This document shows, in pieces, positions 40,102 through 49,325 of a stretch of DNA of 64,000 nt (position 1 is the stretch's first letter; every line of letters starts with the position of its first letter). This DNA is from Chryseobacterium geocarposphaerae (GTDB taxonomy: Bacteria; Bacteroidota; Bacteroidia; Flavobacteriales; Weeksellaceae), in the NCBI RefSeq assembly GCF_002797535.1, contig NZ_PGFD01000002.1:867232-931231 (forward strand). The letters are read 5' to 3'. A model generated the notes under the pieces. It was given only the letters and a program-made list of their open reading frames with translations. It ran no database searches and was not told where the DNA came from. Both the position numbers and the translations under genes were made by a program.

Positions 40102-43100
40102 ATGATTTTGAAACTTGTAAAATTCACTTTATTGAGAATAATAAGTTTGGAAAATATAAAGCTTATTCGGCTGATAGCTTTATTTGCAATATTTTTGATT
40201 CCTATTCCGGGGTTTTCCTCTATAAAAAATGACTCTTTAAAATTGATGATTTCAAAAGAGTATGAGCATGGAGCAGGAATTTCAGTAAAACAAAAAAATC
40301 AATATTCTAAGACTTTATTGAAAGATTGGACAAAAGCACCCAATAGTTATGTTTTTGATCCCAATTCTTCCTATGGAGGTATTTATATCCCAGTGAAAAA
40401 GGCGTATGCGATCTGGCAGACGAATTCTTTTTTGGGAACATCCGGAGTACCTTCAGGTAATGTTACGGCAGATGTTTTGTGGGAAGATGTTCACGGTTTG
40501 ATAAAAGCCAATACAAATTATAGTCTGGAAATAATTGGGGCCGGAGAAGATGCGAAGATCAAAATTCCTATTAATAAGTCGAAAGAAGGTAATGCTGTGA
40601 TTGCGTTTAGGGTAAATGGAGTTATTTTCTGGTCTTGGCATGTCTGGGTTACGGAAGATCCTAGTAACGGATCAACCTATAAAAGCTTTCCGGGAGTTAA
40701 AAGAAAAAGAAATGACGGAACTGTGGAGGTAATTCCGGATTCAGAATGGAAGTGGATGGACCGGAATTTAGGAGCTGTCAGCAATTCTATCACGGGAACG
40801 GAATGGAATAGGAATGGAGGATTACTGTATCAGTGGGGAAGAAAAGATCCTATTCCTCCTTTGGTAATGAAAGGCGGGGATTTTTATGAAGTTTCCGGGA
40901 CGATAGGCAGAATTCGTCACAGGGCAGCCAAAAACTTTGATAATGCAACGAATTTCGATAACCTCCGACAATTTGTTCTGCTTTCAAATGCTACCGTAAA
41001 CAATAATATCCAGCTTTCTGTAAAAAATCCGTTAAGCTTAATTTATGTAAACAAGGACGATAATTCGGGACCTGCATATTACAATAATAACACAAACCTG
41101 ATGGTAAACTGGTTTGGGAAATCTTCTACGTTAACTGATAATAAATTGTCTGAACTCAATTTATGGTCAGATAATTCCGAAGGTAAAATCATAACTGATT
41201 ACAATAATCCTGATAATGCAGCGGTATACAAAGACAAGTCATCTTTTGATCCTTGTCCGAATGGATGGAGAATTCCTTCTATGTTAACCGCGAATTTAGG
41301 TTCGGCATCTTATGTAGATGATATTCGTATAGATTTTTCTCCTTTTGGGGTGCAAACCAGTTTAGGAAAAGATGTTTTTGAATCTAACGGATATCATATC
41401 ATCAAGCCAAGCAATACAAATGTTCCTTCGTTTTTGCAAGGTGTAAAAGTATATCCCAATGTAGGTTTTGATTTTTCTAACGTAGGAGGGATGAATATGG
41501 GTGTTTTTCCGGGAACCGGCCAGTTAGCAATAGATTCTCAGGGAGGTCAATATACGGATCAGCATCATATGGGATTGTGGACGGCTACCATGGCGAGACA
41601 TTTTGATGCTACTCCTGCTGTAGGTGCAAGGTCGATGTTTATGATCTCGGACCAGTATCAGGCTGATGTACCGGATCCTTCCAAGCCTAATATTAAAGGA
41701 AGATACTGGTATATGCCCACATCTGCGGTGAAAACATCGGATGCAAATGCTTGCAGATGTATAAAAGATCCATTGTATGTAATCGACGATTATGACTTTC
41801 CAACTGAGTATTTCAATGCAACTGTAGAATATGTAGAGGGTTTAAATAATCCTAATACTTATCAGGTCGTAAAATCTGCTACTATGGCTACCGTTGAAAT
41901 TCCTGTAAGTAAAGCATTTTCTGTACAAAGTCAGTTGTTGGGAAATGAATCAATTTTGAATACAACAAGCTTTAATAATTTAAAAGCCAATGTTCTTTGG
42001 ACAACCAATACATCTTTGATAAATACCGTCACTGTAACAAATCCGTCTCCGGGATCAATTGCGGGATTAAGCAATTCAAAAATTGTTGTCAATATTAATC
42101 CTAACCAGAGCGGTAATGCGGTTGTAACATTACATAACGGAAGTATCACCAATCCGGTGTATTGGTCATGGCATATCTGGGTAACAGATACTGTGCTTAA
42201 TAGCTATGTTTATACTACGGAACTTCCGGATGCTACAGCAACTAATTATGTAAACTATATTCCTAAAGGGGATATTTTGAAAACGGAATTCATGGACAGA
42301 AACCTTGGAGCTACCGATGCTTTTCCTCTGGTTGTTGATCCTTTGACTCCAACAGCAACTGAACTTGCAAAAATTCGGGCATCAACAGGGCTGCAGTATC
42401 AATGGGGAAGAAAAGATCCTATTCCATCATTTCAAAATGCTGATAACAGATCAAGTTATAATGTATTTTTAGGAAGTGTTTCAACCAATGGAACTGTTGC
42501 TTATACTACGCTTACTCCGGCGGTTTATAATGATCTGGCCGGTAATTATATTGTTCCATATAATACCTATTCAAATGCATCAAATGCAAACGTTTTATCT
42601 ACCGACAGGCCTTCGCAAAAAATTGCAAAAGTAATTTCTTATGCTGTAGGACATCCTTTAGTGTATATGATCCCGAGTAGCTTTGCTCCTTATAATTCTT
42701 CTGTTCCAAATTATACCAACGGTACCGACTGGCTTTCAACAGAGCCTAATCTTGCCGCGGACAGATGGGGAAGGGGTGGTGAAAAATCTCCTTTTGACCC
42801 TTGTCCTGCAGGATGGAGAATTCCTGATCTGACAGGGGTTGCCATAGTGAGTAATAAAGATTTTGGGATCTCTCCCTGGTATAAAAAAGATAAGAATGTA
42901 GCAACAAGTTATAGTGTGATTAATGATTATTTGGGAACCAGGGTCCGAAACAGTACTTCTACCACGATAGGCTATATGTATAATAATACCAGTTATCAGG
43001 TTGGGAACTATTCAAACTCGGGATCTAGAGGTTTTAGAAGTGTAACGGCCAATCAGTCTGCTCAGGGAACATTTAATGTAAATAATTTCCAATATCCTGG

Positions 43101-43572
43101 AGTCTGGACAGATGCGCTGAATTCCAATTATATCGGAAGAGCAGTGAATATACTTTTTGATGCTGCATCAACTGCAAACCGGATGATTGCTTTTCATGAT
43201 AATAATGATTCTTATTTTGGAATGAACTGTAGATGTGTGAAAATGAAATTTGATCAGAACGGTGAGGAGTTAGGAGTGATACCTAAAAATCAGGTCTCTG
43301 CAGGATTAGGCAGTTCTCCGGGTTTGGCAACGACTAATGTGGAAAAGAAAGAGGATGAGCTTGTTTTGTATCCCACCCCTGTTCATAATACTTTATTTAT
43401 AAAAGGAGGTACAGACAAACTGTATCAGTTTCAGGTATATAATGCTGCCGGACAGCTTGTTTTGGCGGGGCAGTTTAAAAATAATCAGGCGGATCTGTCA
43501 GGGCTTTCTCTTGGGGTGTATTTGGTGAAAATTAATAATGGGGAAATGATAACAAAGATTATTAAAAGATAG
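40102..43572 (+). CDS. Large T9SS-secreted protein with two FISUMP-like halves
   Basis: A 1156-residue secreted protein. An N-terminal signal peptide (ending about residue 40, IFLIPIPGFSS) is followed by two similar halves. Each half has a WxWHxWVT strand, an FMDRNLG/WMDRNLG motif, YQWGRKDPIP and a FDPCP.GWRIP motif, the hallmark of the Fibrobacter-type major paralogous (FISUMP) domain. The C-terminus (about 1085-1156, YPTPVHNTLFIKGG ... KIIKR) is a type A T9SS sorting domain, so it is exported by the type IX system and attached to the surface. Gene context (EpsG-like membrane proteins on both sides) suggests adhesion or matrix formation. Confidence 0.85.
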   Translation: MILKLVKFTLLRIISLENIKLIRLIALFAIFLIPIPGFSSIKNDSLKLMISKEYEHGAGISVKQKNQYSKTLLKDWTKAPNSYVFDPNSSYGGIYIPVKKAYAIWQTNSFLGTSGVPSGNVTADVLWEDVHGLIKANTNYSLEIIGAGEDAKIKIPINKSKEGNAVIAFRVNGVIFWSWHVWVTEDPSNGSTYKSFPGVKRKRNDGTVEVIPDSEWKWMDRNLGAVSNSITGTEWNRNGGLLYQWGRKDPIPPLVMKGGDFYEVSGTIGRIRHRAAKNFDNATNFDNLRQFVLLSNATVNNNIQLSVKNPLSLIYVNKDDNSGPAYYNNNTNLMVNWFGKSSTLTDNKLSELNLWSDNSEGKIITDYNNPDNAAVYKDKSSFDPCPNGWRIPSMLTANLGSASYVDDIRIDFSPFGVQTSLGKDVFESNGYHIIKPSNTNVPSFLQGVKVYPNVGFDFSNVGGMNMGVFPGTGQLAIDSQGGQYTDQHHMGLWTATMARHFDATPAVGARSMFMISDQYQADVPDPSKPNIKGRYWYMPTSAVKTSDANACRCIKDPLYVIDDYDFPTEYFNATVEYVEGLNNPNTYQVVKSATMATVEIPVSKAFSVQSQLLGNESILNTTSFNNLKANVLWTTNTSLINTVTVTNPSPGSIAGLSNSKIVVNINPNQSGNAVVTLHNGSITNPVYWSWHIWVTDTVLNSYVYTTELPDATATNYVNYIPKGDILKTEFMDRNLGATDAFPLVVDPLTPTATELAKIRASTGLQYQWGRKDPIPSFQNADNRSSYNVFLGSVSTNGTVAYTTLTPAVYNDLAGNYIVPYNTYSNASNANVLSTDRPSQKIAKVISYAVGHPLVYMIPSSFAPYNSSVPNYTNGTDWLSTEPNLAADRWGRGGEKSPFDPCPAGWRIPDLTGVAIVSNKDFGISPWYKKDKNVATSYSVINDYLGTRVRNSTSTTIGYMYNNTSYQVGNYSNSGSRGFRSVTANQSAQGTFNVNNFQYPGVWTDALNSNYIGRAVNILFDAASTANRMIAFHDNNDSYFGMNCRCVKMKFDQNGEELGVIPKNQVSAGLGSSPGLATTNVEKKEDELVLYPTPVHNTLFIKGGTDKLYQFQVYNAAGQLVLAGQFKNNQADLSGLSLGVYLVKINNGEMITKIIKR

Positions 43573-43628
43573 TTTAGCATCTTAATATATTTAGGAGAAA
43601 CATATAGTATAAAATATTTTTAAATTCA

Positions 43629-43636
43629 TACTTTTG
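43629..43636 (+). promoter_or_regulatory. -7 promoter element for the 43707 membrane protein gene
   Basis: TACTTTTG matches TAnnTTTG, 70 bases before the ATG. No -33 TTG was found at the right distance. Confidence 0.4.
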
Positions 43637-43706
43637 ATTGAAAGGAATGTATAATTAAAAATAAAATGCTGTATGTTTCTTTTTTTTTGTGGAAATTTCC
43701 TAAGTA

Positions 43707-44861
43707 ATGACAGTGCTAGAAAAATTGATCTCTCGTTTCAATAGTAAGATTTTTATTTATTTTCTCGTTGCAATAACAGCAATCTATACGCTGGTTTTTA
43801 CTTTTTTGCATAATCTCCGGTCAGATGGCTATATTTTAGGAGACTGGCTGGTAAATTATCAGGACGGAGGTTTTAAAAGAAGAGGACTTTCCGGAAGTTT
43901 CTTTTTCATTTTGCAGGACTTTACAGGAATAAAACTGAATATTTTGGTGTATTGTTTTCAGTTTACGGTTATTTCTCTGTTCTTTTACTATTATTTTAAA
44001 CTTATACAATATAAAGAAGCAACCTTCCTATATCTTTCCCTGCTGCTTTCTTCAATAGGTTTTGTTGGTTTGTTAAATTGTGTCGATTACGTCGGAAAAA
44101 AAGAATTCATTGTCTTCTTTTTATTTGCATTCTTTGTCTATTTAACAGATCATAACAAGCTTACCAGGATCCGGGAATGGGGATTTTCTATTGCTCTTTT
44201 TGTATCCGCCTTACTTCATGAAGTTACCTTGTTTTTTATCCCGTATTTTCTGATAACACTATATCTGAAATCTGGAAAGCTAGAAATTGCAAGATATTTA
44301 AAATATATTCTCGCGGTTTTTATTCCGGCTGTTTTGCTTTTGCTTTTTGGAAAGGAGATTAATGAGGGGCAATCTTTGAATATTTTAAAAGAAAGAGGAG
44401 TCGTATTCACCAGAGGAATATTTTTTTGGGATATAGATGAAAGACAGTATATCTTACATCATTTTAATGAATATAAACTGTATTTTTTAAGTTTAGGAAT
44501 AAGCATTTTTCATATTGCATTTTATTTAAAATATTTAGCGGAACGAAAAATAATATCCATCCTCCTGATAGGAGCTTTTTTATTTTCCCTGCCTCTTTTT
44601 TATCTGGCAATCGATTGGGGAAGATGGATGTATATTCATATGATGTTTATCATCATTCTTTTTGGTCTGTTACTGAAAAAAACGAACTCAGCATATAGTT
44701 CAGAAACAATAATTATTAATAAAAAATTTTATGTAACGCTGCTTATTATAGTTATCTCACTCATTTATCGTGTAGAGATGTCGGGAAGAGGTTTTACATT
44801 CGAAGGGTTGTTCTACAGGATATGTATAGCGCCACTGGATTTATTAAATAAAATGCTCTAA
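43707..44861 (+). CDS. Multi-pass membrane protein, polysaccharide-associated
   Basis: A 384-residue polytopic protein with about ten hydrophobic segments. A first periplasmic loop reads DWLVNYQDGGFKRRGLSGSFF (about 46-66) and a second FVGLLNCVDYVGKKEFIVFF (about 117-136). Pairs of Arg and Asp in these loops recall GT-C-like or EpsG-type enzymes that act on lipid-linked sugars. I do not recognise a precise family. It is monocistronic between the T9SS protein and topA genes. Confidence 0.7.
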   Translation: MTVLEKLISRFNSKIFIYFLVAITAIYTLVFTFLHNLRSDGYILGDWLVNYQDGGFKRRGLSGSFFFILQDFTGIKLNILVYCFQFTVISLFFYYYFKLIQYKEATFLYLSLLLSSIGFVGLLNCVDYVGKKEFIVFFLFAFFVYLTDHNKLTRIREWGFSIALFVSALLHEVTLFFIPYFLITLYLKSGKLEIARYLKYILAVFIPAVLLLLFGKEINEGQSLNILKERGVVFTRGIFFWDIDERQYILHHFNEYKLYFLSLGISIFHIAFYLKYLAERKIISILLIGAFLFSLPLFYLAIDWGRWMYIHMMFIIILFGLLLKKTNSAYSSETIIINKKFYVTLLIIVISLIYRVEMSGRGFTFEGLFYRICIAPLDLLNKML

Positions 44862-44886
44862 GCAGACCTATATAATAAAAAAGCTT

Positions 44887-44894
44887 TACTTTTG
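44887..44894 (+). promoter_or_regulatory. -7 promoter element for topA
   Basis: TACTTTTG matches TAnnTTTG and ends only 15 bases before the ATG at 44910, so the leader is very short. Confidence 0.55.
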
Positions 44895-44909
44895 CAAAAA
44901 ATTTTTAGA

Positions 44910-47486
44910 ATGTCGAAAAATTTAGTAATCGTCGAATCACCGGCAAAAGCAAAAACTATTCAGAAGTATTTAGGTAAGGATTTTGAAGTGAAATCCAGTT
45001 TCGGACATATCCGGGATTTGCCTAAAAAAGGAATGGGGATTGACTTAGCTACCTTCAGTCCCGATTACGAAGTTTCTGCTGACAAGAAAAAATTGGTAAC
45101 AGAATTGAAAGCCGCGGTGAAAAAAGCCGAAATGGTTTGGCTGGCTTCCGATGAAGACCGCGAAGGAGAGGCTATTGCATGGCACTTGGCGGAAGAACTG
45201 AAACTGAAGCCGGAAAACAGGAAAAGAATTGTCTTCCATGAAATTACTAAAAATGCCATTCTAAAATCGATTGAAAATCCGAGAGATATAGACCAGAACC
45301 TGGTAAATGCACAACAAGCGAGAAGGGTTTTGGATAGAATCGTAGGTTTCGAAATGTCTCCGGTGCTTTGGAAAAAAGTAAAACCGGGATTATCTGCAGG
45401 AAGAGTACAATCGGTTGCGGTAAGATTAATTGTTGAAAGAGAAAAAGAAATCCGTGAATTCGTGCCTAAAGCAAGCTTTAAACTGGACGGAATTTTCTTA
45501 AATAAAGCTGCACAGGAAATTTCAGCAAAGCTTAAAAAAGATTTTGATAAAGAAGAAGATGCGGAAAAATTCCTGGAACAAGCGAGAACTACTGAATTTA
45601 AAGTTCTAAACGTTGAAACCAAGCCAGGAACACGTTCTGCTTCTGCGCCATTTACGACTTCTACTTTGCAGCAGGAAGCTTCTTCAAGATTAGGATATAA
45701 TGTGACCAACACCATGCGTCTTGCACAAAGACTGTATGAAGAAGGATATATTACCTATATGAGGACGGACTCGGTAAACCTTTCCCAGGAAGCTATCGAA
45801 GGTGCAAAAAAACAAATCATCTCAGAATACGGAGCAGCATATTCTTCACCAAGAAACTATACCACTAAATCTGCTTCAGCTCAGGAAGCTCACGAAGCGA
45901 TTCGTCCGACAGATTTTGCCGTGACGAGTATCGGAGATGCTCAGTTAAACAGATTATACCAGTTAATTTATAGAAGAACACTGGCTTCTCAAATGGCCAA
46001 TGCTAAAATTGAGAAAACAGTAATTGAAATCGGAAATGCAAAACTTCCCCAGCATTTTGAAGCACAGGGTGAAGTGATCATTTTTGATGGTTTCTTAAAA
46101 GCTTACGGAATTGTAAAAACGGAAGATGATGATGAAGAAAACAACGAAAAATTACTTCCGAAAGTAAGCGTTGGAGAAATTTTAGACTATAAAAAAATTA
46201 CCGCAACAGAAAAATTCACAAGGCCAAGCGCAAGATATACAGAAGCAGGACTGGTAAGAAAATTAGAAGAATTGGGAATCGGCCGTCCGTCTACTTATGC
46301 ACCGACCATTCAGACCATTCAAAACCGTGAATATGTTGATAAAAGAGAAATTGAGCCGCAAACGAGAGAAGTGGTAAAAATTTCTTTGGCAAAAGATAAA
46401 ATTAAAAAAGAAGTCCTTGAAGAGAAATTCGGCGGGGATAAAAATAAGTTCGTTCCAACGGACACCGGAGAAGTGGTAAGTGATTTCTTAACAGATAACT
46501 TTAAAGAAATCTTAGATTACGGATTCACGGCAAGAGTAGAAGAAAGTTTCGATGAAATTGCCAACGGTGATCAGAAATGGAAAGAAATGATGACTGATTT
46601 CTACTCAAAATTCCATCCTAGAATTGAAGATGTAGAAGAACATGCAGAAAGAGCAACTGGAGACCGACTTTTGGGTGTTGATCCTAAAACCGGTAAAAAT
46701 GTTCACGCAAGAATCGGAAGATTCGGGGCGATGATCCAGATCGGAGAAACGGATGATGAAGAAAAACCAATTTTCGCATCATTAATGGCGGGACAGAATA
46801 TTGCAACCATCACTTTTGAAGAAGCTCTGGAACTATTCAAGCTTCCATTCGATTTAAATGAAGTTGACGGACAGCCTGTTTCGGTGGGGGTTGGAAGATT
46901 CGGACCTTATGTGAAGTGGGGTGAAACGTTCATCAGCATTCCAAAAGGAGAAGATCCGCTTTCAGTAGATCAGAAACGTGCGGAAGAGATCATCAATGAA
47001 AAGAAAGTTGCGGATGCTCCAATTGCTACCTACAAAGGGGAGCCTGTAACGAAAGGAACGGGAAGATTCGGACCTTTTATCAAATATCAAAGCATTTTCG
47101 TAAACGTTCCGAAGAGATATGATTTTGAAAATCTTTCTCAAAGTGATATCAATGAATTGATCGATGCTAAATTAGAAAAAGAAGCTAACAGATATATCCA
47201 ACAGTGGGAAAAAGAAAAAATCTCCATTGAAAACGGAAGATGGGGACCTTTCATCAAGTTCGGAAAAGCAATGTTCAAGATTCCGAAAAAAGCAGATGAT
47301 ACCAAATATGAGAGTGAAGAATTGAAAGGCATTTCTCTTGATGAGGTTAAAAAATGGATTACTGATCAGGATCCGAAAGCTTTTGCCGAGAAAAAGAAGC
47401 CTGCTGCGAAGAAAGCTACAACAACTAAGAAAGCTGCGACAACAGCAAAAAAACCTGCGGTTAAGAAACCTGCAGCTAAAAAATAA
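44910..47486 (+). CDS. topA: DNA topoisomerase I (type IA)
   Basis: Relaxes negative supercoils by a transient single-strand break. It has 858 residues from the ATG at 44910 (MSKNLVIVESPAKAK); a TTG at 44892 overlaps the promoter and is rejected. It has a Toprim domain (VIVESPAKAKTIQKYLG and SDEDREGEA) and the active-site Tyr in YITYMRTDSVNLS (about residue 291). Four C-terminal Gly-Arg-Phe/Trp-Gly repeats (GRFGAMIQ, GRFGPYVKW, GRFGPFIKY, GRWGPFIKF) replace the zinc fingers of the E. coli enzyme. The last 25-30 residues are a Lys/Ala-rich histone H1-like tail. A terminator follows. Confidence 0.97.
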   Translation: MSKNLVIVESPAKAKTIQKYLGKDFEVKSSFGHIRDLPKKGMGIDLATFSPDYEVSADKKKLVTELKAAVKKAEMVWLASDEDREGEAIAWHLAEELKLKPENRKRIVFHEITKNAILKSIENPRDIDQNLVNAQQARRVLDRIVGFEMSPVLWKKVKPGLSAGRVQSVAVRLIVEREKEIREFVPKASFKLDGIFLNKAAQEISAKLKKDFDKEEDAEKFLEQARTTEFKVLNVETKPGTRSASAPFTTSTLQQEASSRLGYNVTNTMRLAQRLYEEGYITYMRTDSVNLSQEAIEGAKKQIISEYGAAYSSPRNYTTKSASAQEAHEAIRPTDFAVTSIGDAQLNRLYQLIYRRTLASQMANAKIEKTVIEIGNAKLPQHFEAQGEVIIFDGFLKAYGIVKTEDDDEENNEKLLPKVSVGEILDYKKITATEKFTRPSARYTEAGLVRKLEELGIGRPSTYAPTIQTIQNREYVDKREIEPQTREVVKISLAKDKIKKEVLEEKFGGDKNKFVPTDTGEVVSDFLTDNFKEILDYGFTARVEESFDEIANGDQKWKEMMTDFYSKFHPRIEDVEEHAERATGDRLLGVDPKTGKNVHARIGRFGAMIQIGETDDEEKPIFASLMAGQNIATITFEEALELFKLPFDLNEVDGQPVSVGVGRFGPYVKWGETFISIPKGEDPLSVDQKRAEEIINEKKVADAPIATYKGEPVTKGTGRFGPFIKYQSIFVNVPKRYDFENLSQSDINELIDAKLEKEANRYIQQWEKEKISIENGRWGPFIKFGKAMFKIPKKADDTKYESEELKGISLDEVKKWITDQDPKAFAEKKKPAAKKATTTKKAATTAKKPAVKKPAAKK

Positions 47487-47514
47487 AGAATTTTAGTTTT
47501 AAACTTGAAATATG

Positions 47515-47544
47515 AAAGCACAGATCAAAATCTGTGCTTTTTTA
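47515..47544 (+). terminator. Intrinsic terminator after topA
   Basis: The stem AAAGCACAGAT/ATCTGTGCTTT (47515-47525 and 47530-47540) with loop CAAA is followed by a T run. It runs into the end of the convergent 47542-48009 gene. Confidence 0.9.
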
Positions 47545-48009
47545 TTCATTGTTTTTCTGTTTTCTTGTTTGTGAATAGAAAGAAAAAATTCCAGCTAAAG
47601 AAACAATAAACATAAATATTCTATCAAATAGTTTTTCAGAAGAAAGGTCTTTCAATATAAAGGATTGGGAATTGTTTATCGTAAATATAGAACTATTTGA
47701 ATCTTTATTAATGACAGAATCTACTGTAATTTTTCCTATTTCTTCTTTGTTCTCAATTAAAACAGGATATTGGTTATTATCTTTTAATTTTATCCCTAAA
47801 TATTTACTTAAATAATTTCCTGGCTTATAATGTATCTCATTGATTCCGACTATAATTTGGTTGTTGATTTTTGTAGATTTAAATGCGTCTAATTTCTTTT
47901 CTATCTCCCAGTAAGCATAGATTGGTTCTAATTGACAAATAAGAATTATAATTAGTGATGTAATTATTAAAGTTGTATTTCTTTTTAAATAAAATATAAT
48001 TGATTCCAT
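47542..48009 (-). CDS. Hypothetical membrane protein with two anchors
   Basis: A 155-residue protein. A hydrophobic segment near the N-terminus (about residues 12-27, LIITSLIIILICQL) and one near the C-terminus (about 128-144, MFIVSLAGIFSFYS) flank an extracytoplasmic domain of about 95 residues rich in Lys, Asn and Ile. I do not recognise it. The frame begins with a TTG at 48018, but the ATG at 48009 is preferred. A TATATTTG promoter element ends six bases before that ATG, so the transcript may be leaderless. It converges with topA. Confidence 0.65.
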   Translation of the reverse strand: MESIIFYLKRNTTLIITSLIIILICQLEPIYAYWEIEKKLDAFKSTKINNQIIVGINEIHYKPGNYLSKYLGIKLKDNNQYPVLIENKEEIGKITVDSVINKDSNSSIFTINNSQSFILKDLSSEKLFDRIFMFIVSLAGIFSFYSQTRKQKNNE

Positions 48010-48015
48010 ACTATC

Positions 48016-48023
48016 CAAATATA
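48016..48023 (-). promoter_or_regulatory. -7 promoter element for a near-leaderless gene
   Basis: The minus strand reads TATATTTG, a perfect TAnnTTTG match, ending six bases before the ATG at 48009. The transcription start would fall almost on the start codon. Confidence 0.5.
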
Positions 48024-48123
48024 ATAATTCTGTTTAATAGAATCCAGTTTTAGTTTAACGACCCGCAAACCGCAGGACACTGCTTATATCCGTTTCTTCT
48101 AAATTAGCTTTCAAATAAATGCA

Positions 48124-49212
48124 ATGGAAAAACCTTTCACCCGCAAAGAATTTCTGCAAACTTCAGCTTTAGGAATGGCGGCCGTATTTTTCGGATCATC
48201 ATTTACAGGTTTATTATCCTCAGAAGATAAACCTTATTTCAATTTGAAACCAATCGGGCGTTCATTACAGCTTGAAGGATATTATATCTGGTGCAGTTCT
48301 CCGATTTGGGGTGAAGACGGAAAAGTTCATCTTTTTTATTCCCGATGGAAAAAAGAAAAAGGAATGGGAGGCTGGCTCAACGGTTCTGAAATTTGTCGTG
48401 CAGAAGCCAATTCTCCATTTGATAAATTTGAACATAAACAAGTCATTCTGGCGCCAAGAGGTGAAGGTTTTTGGGATGCAACGACCTGTCATAATCCATT
48501 AATTAAAAAAGTCGGAGATCAGTATTTACTGTTTTTTATGGGGAATTCCAATGGGAAAACGAATACCAAGAGAATTGGATTGGCAACCTCAAAAAGTCTT
48601 GACGGAGACTGGACAAGACCTGATCAACCGTTACTTCTTCCTGGAAAAGAAGGTTCGTGGGACGATCATTGTACGACAAACCCGGCTTTTGTAAAAGGAA
48701 ATGACGGAAAATATTGGCTGTTTTACAAATCCTGGAACACTCATGAATACGAGACGCAGAAAGGCCCAATCCGTGGGAATAGAAAATACGGACTGGCAAA
48801 ATCGGATTCTCCATTGGGGCCTTATAAAAAAGTATCAGAAAACCCTGTGATAGATTTTTCATCATTACCGAATAATGTTCAGCTGGAAGATGCATTTGTC
48901 TGGAAACAGAAAGGGAAATATCACATGGTTGCCCGTGATATGGGATTTTTCAACCATGAGTTTGGGTTGCATTTAACCACAAAAGACGGAATCCACTGGA
49001 CAAAACCTGAAATTGCTTATCTGAATATGAAAAGCTATGTCAACGAACCAACGCCTCCGAAAAATTTAAACCGATTCGGAAGATTAGAACGGCCAATGAT
49101 TTTGCTGGATAAAGATGGAGAAACGCCGAGGTTTTTATTCGGGGCAACGCAAGGTGGCGAATTTGAAACATCTACAACTTTTGTTTTTGAAATAATGAGT
49201 TCTAAAAATTAG
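48124..49212 (+). CDS. Glycoside hydrolase, five-bladed propeller GH43-like
   Basis: A 362-residue secreted enzyme. The N-terminus TRKEFLQTSALGMAAVFFGSSF resembles a twin-arginine signal with Arg-Lys in place of Arg-Arg. The mature part has repeated propeller blades (HNPLIKKVGDQYLLFFMGNSNGKT, HCTTNPAFVKGNDGKYWLFYKSWN, LEDAFVWKQKGKYHMVARDMGF) typical of the GH43/GH32/GH117-type superfamily, with Asp/Glu pairs such as WDDHC and QLEDAF as catalytic candidates. The sugar substrate is unknown; it could trim the exopolysaccharide encoded downstream. It is monocistronic and lies between topA and the arginase-like gene. Confidence 0.75.
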   Translation: MEKPFTRKEFLQTSALGMAAVFFGSSFTGLLSSEDKPYFNLKPIGRSLQLEGYYIWCSSPIWGEDGKVHLFYSRWKKEKGMGGWLNGSEICRAEANSPFDKFEHKQVILAPRGEGFWDATTCHNPLIKKVGDQYLLFFMGNSNGKTNTKRIGLATSKSLDGDWTRPDQPLLLPGKEGSWDDHCTTNPAFVKGNDGKYWLFYKSWNTHEYETQKGPIRGNRKYGLAKSDSPLGPYKKVSENPVIDFSSLPNNVQLEDAFVWKQKGKYHMVARDMGFFNHEFGLHLTTKDGIHWTKPEIAYLNMKSYVNEPTPPKNLNRFGRLERPMILLDKDGETPRFLFGATQGGEFETSTTFVFEIMSSKN

Positions 49213-49296
49213 AATGGATTATACAAATTGCTGAAAATTTGTTGCTGTTTTTTAGAATAAAAATGTGACAGGATTTTAAGTTGATGAGGTTTTTTG

Positions 49297-49304
49297 TAAG
49301 TTTG
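49297..49304 (+). promoter_or_regulatory. -7 promoter element for the arginase-like gene
   Basis: TAAGTTTG matches TAnnTTTG, 21 bases before the ATG at 49326. Confidence 0.4.
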
Positions 49305-49325
49305 TGGAACTAATGCGGATTATAC

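Noticed and set aside
45065..45715. 216-residue minus-strand ORF opposite topA
   Set aside because: It is a shadow of topA codon bias with no family resemblance, start context or neighbours on that strand.
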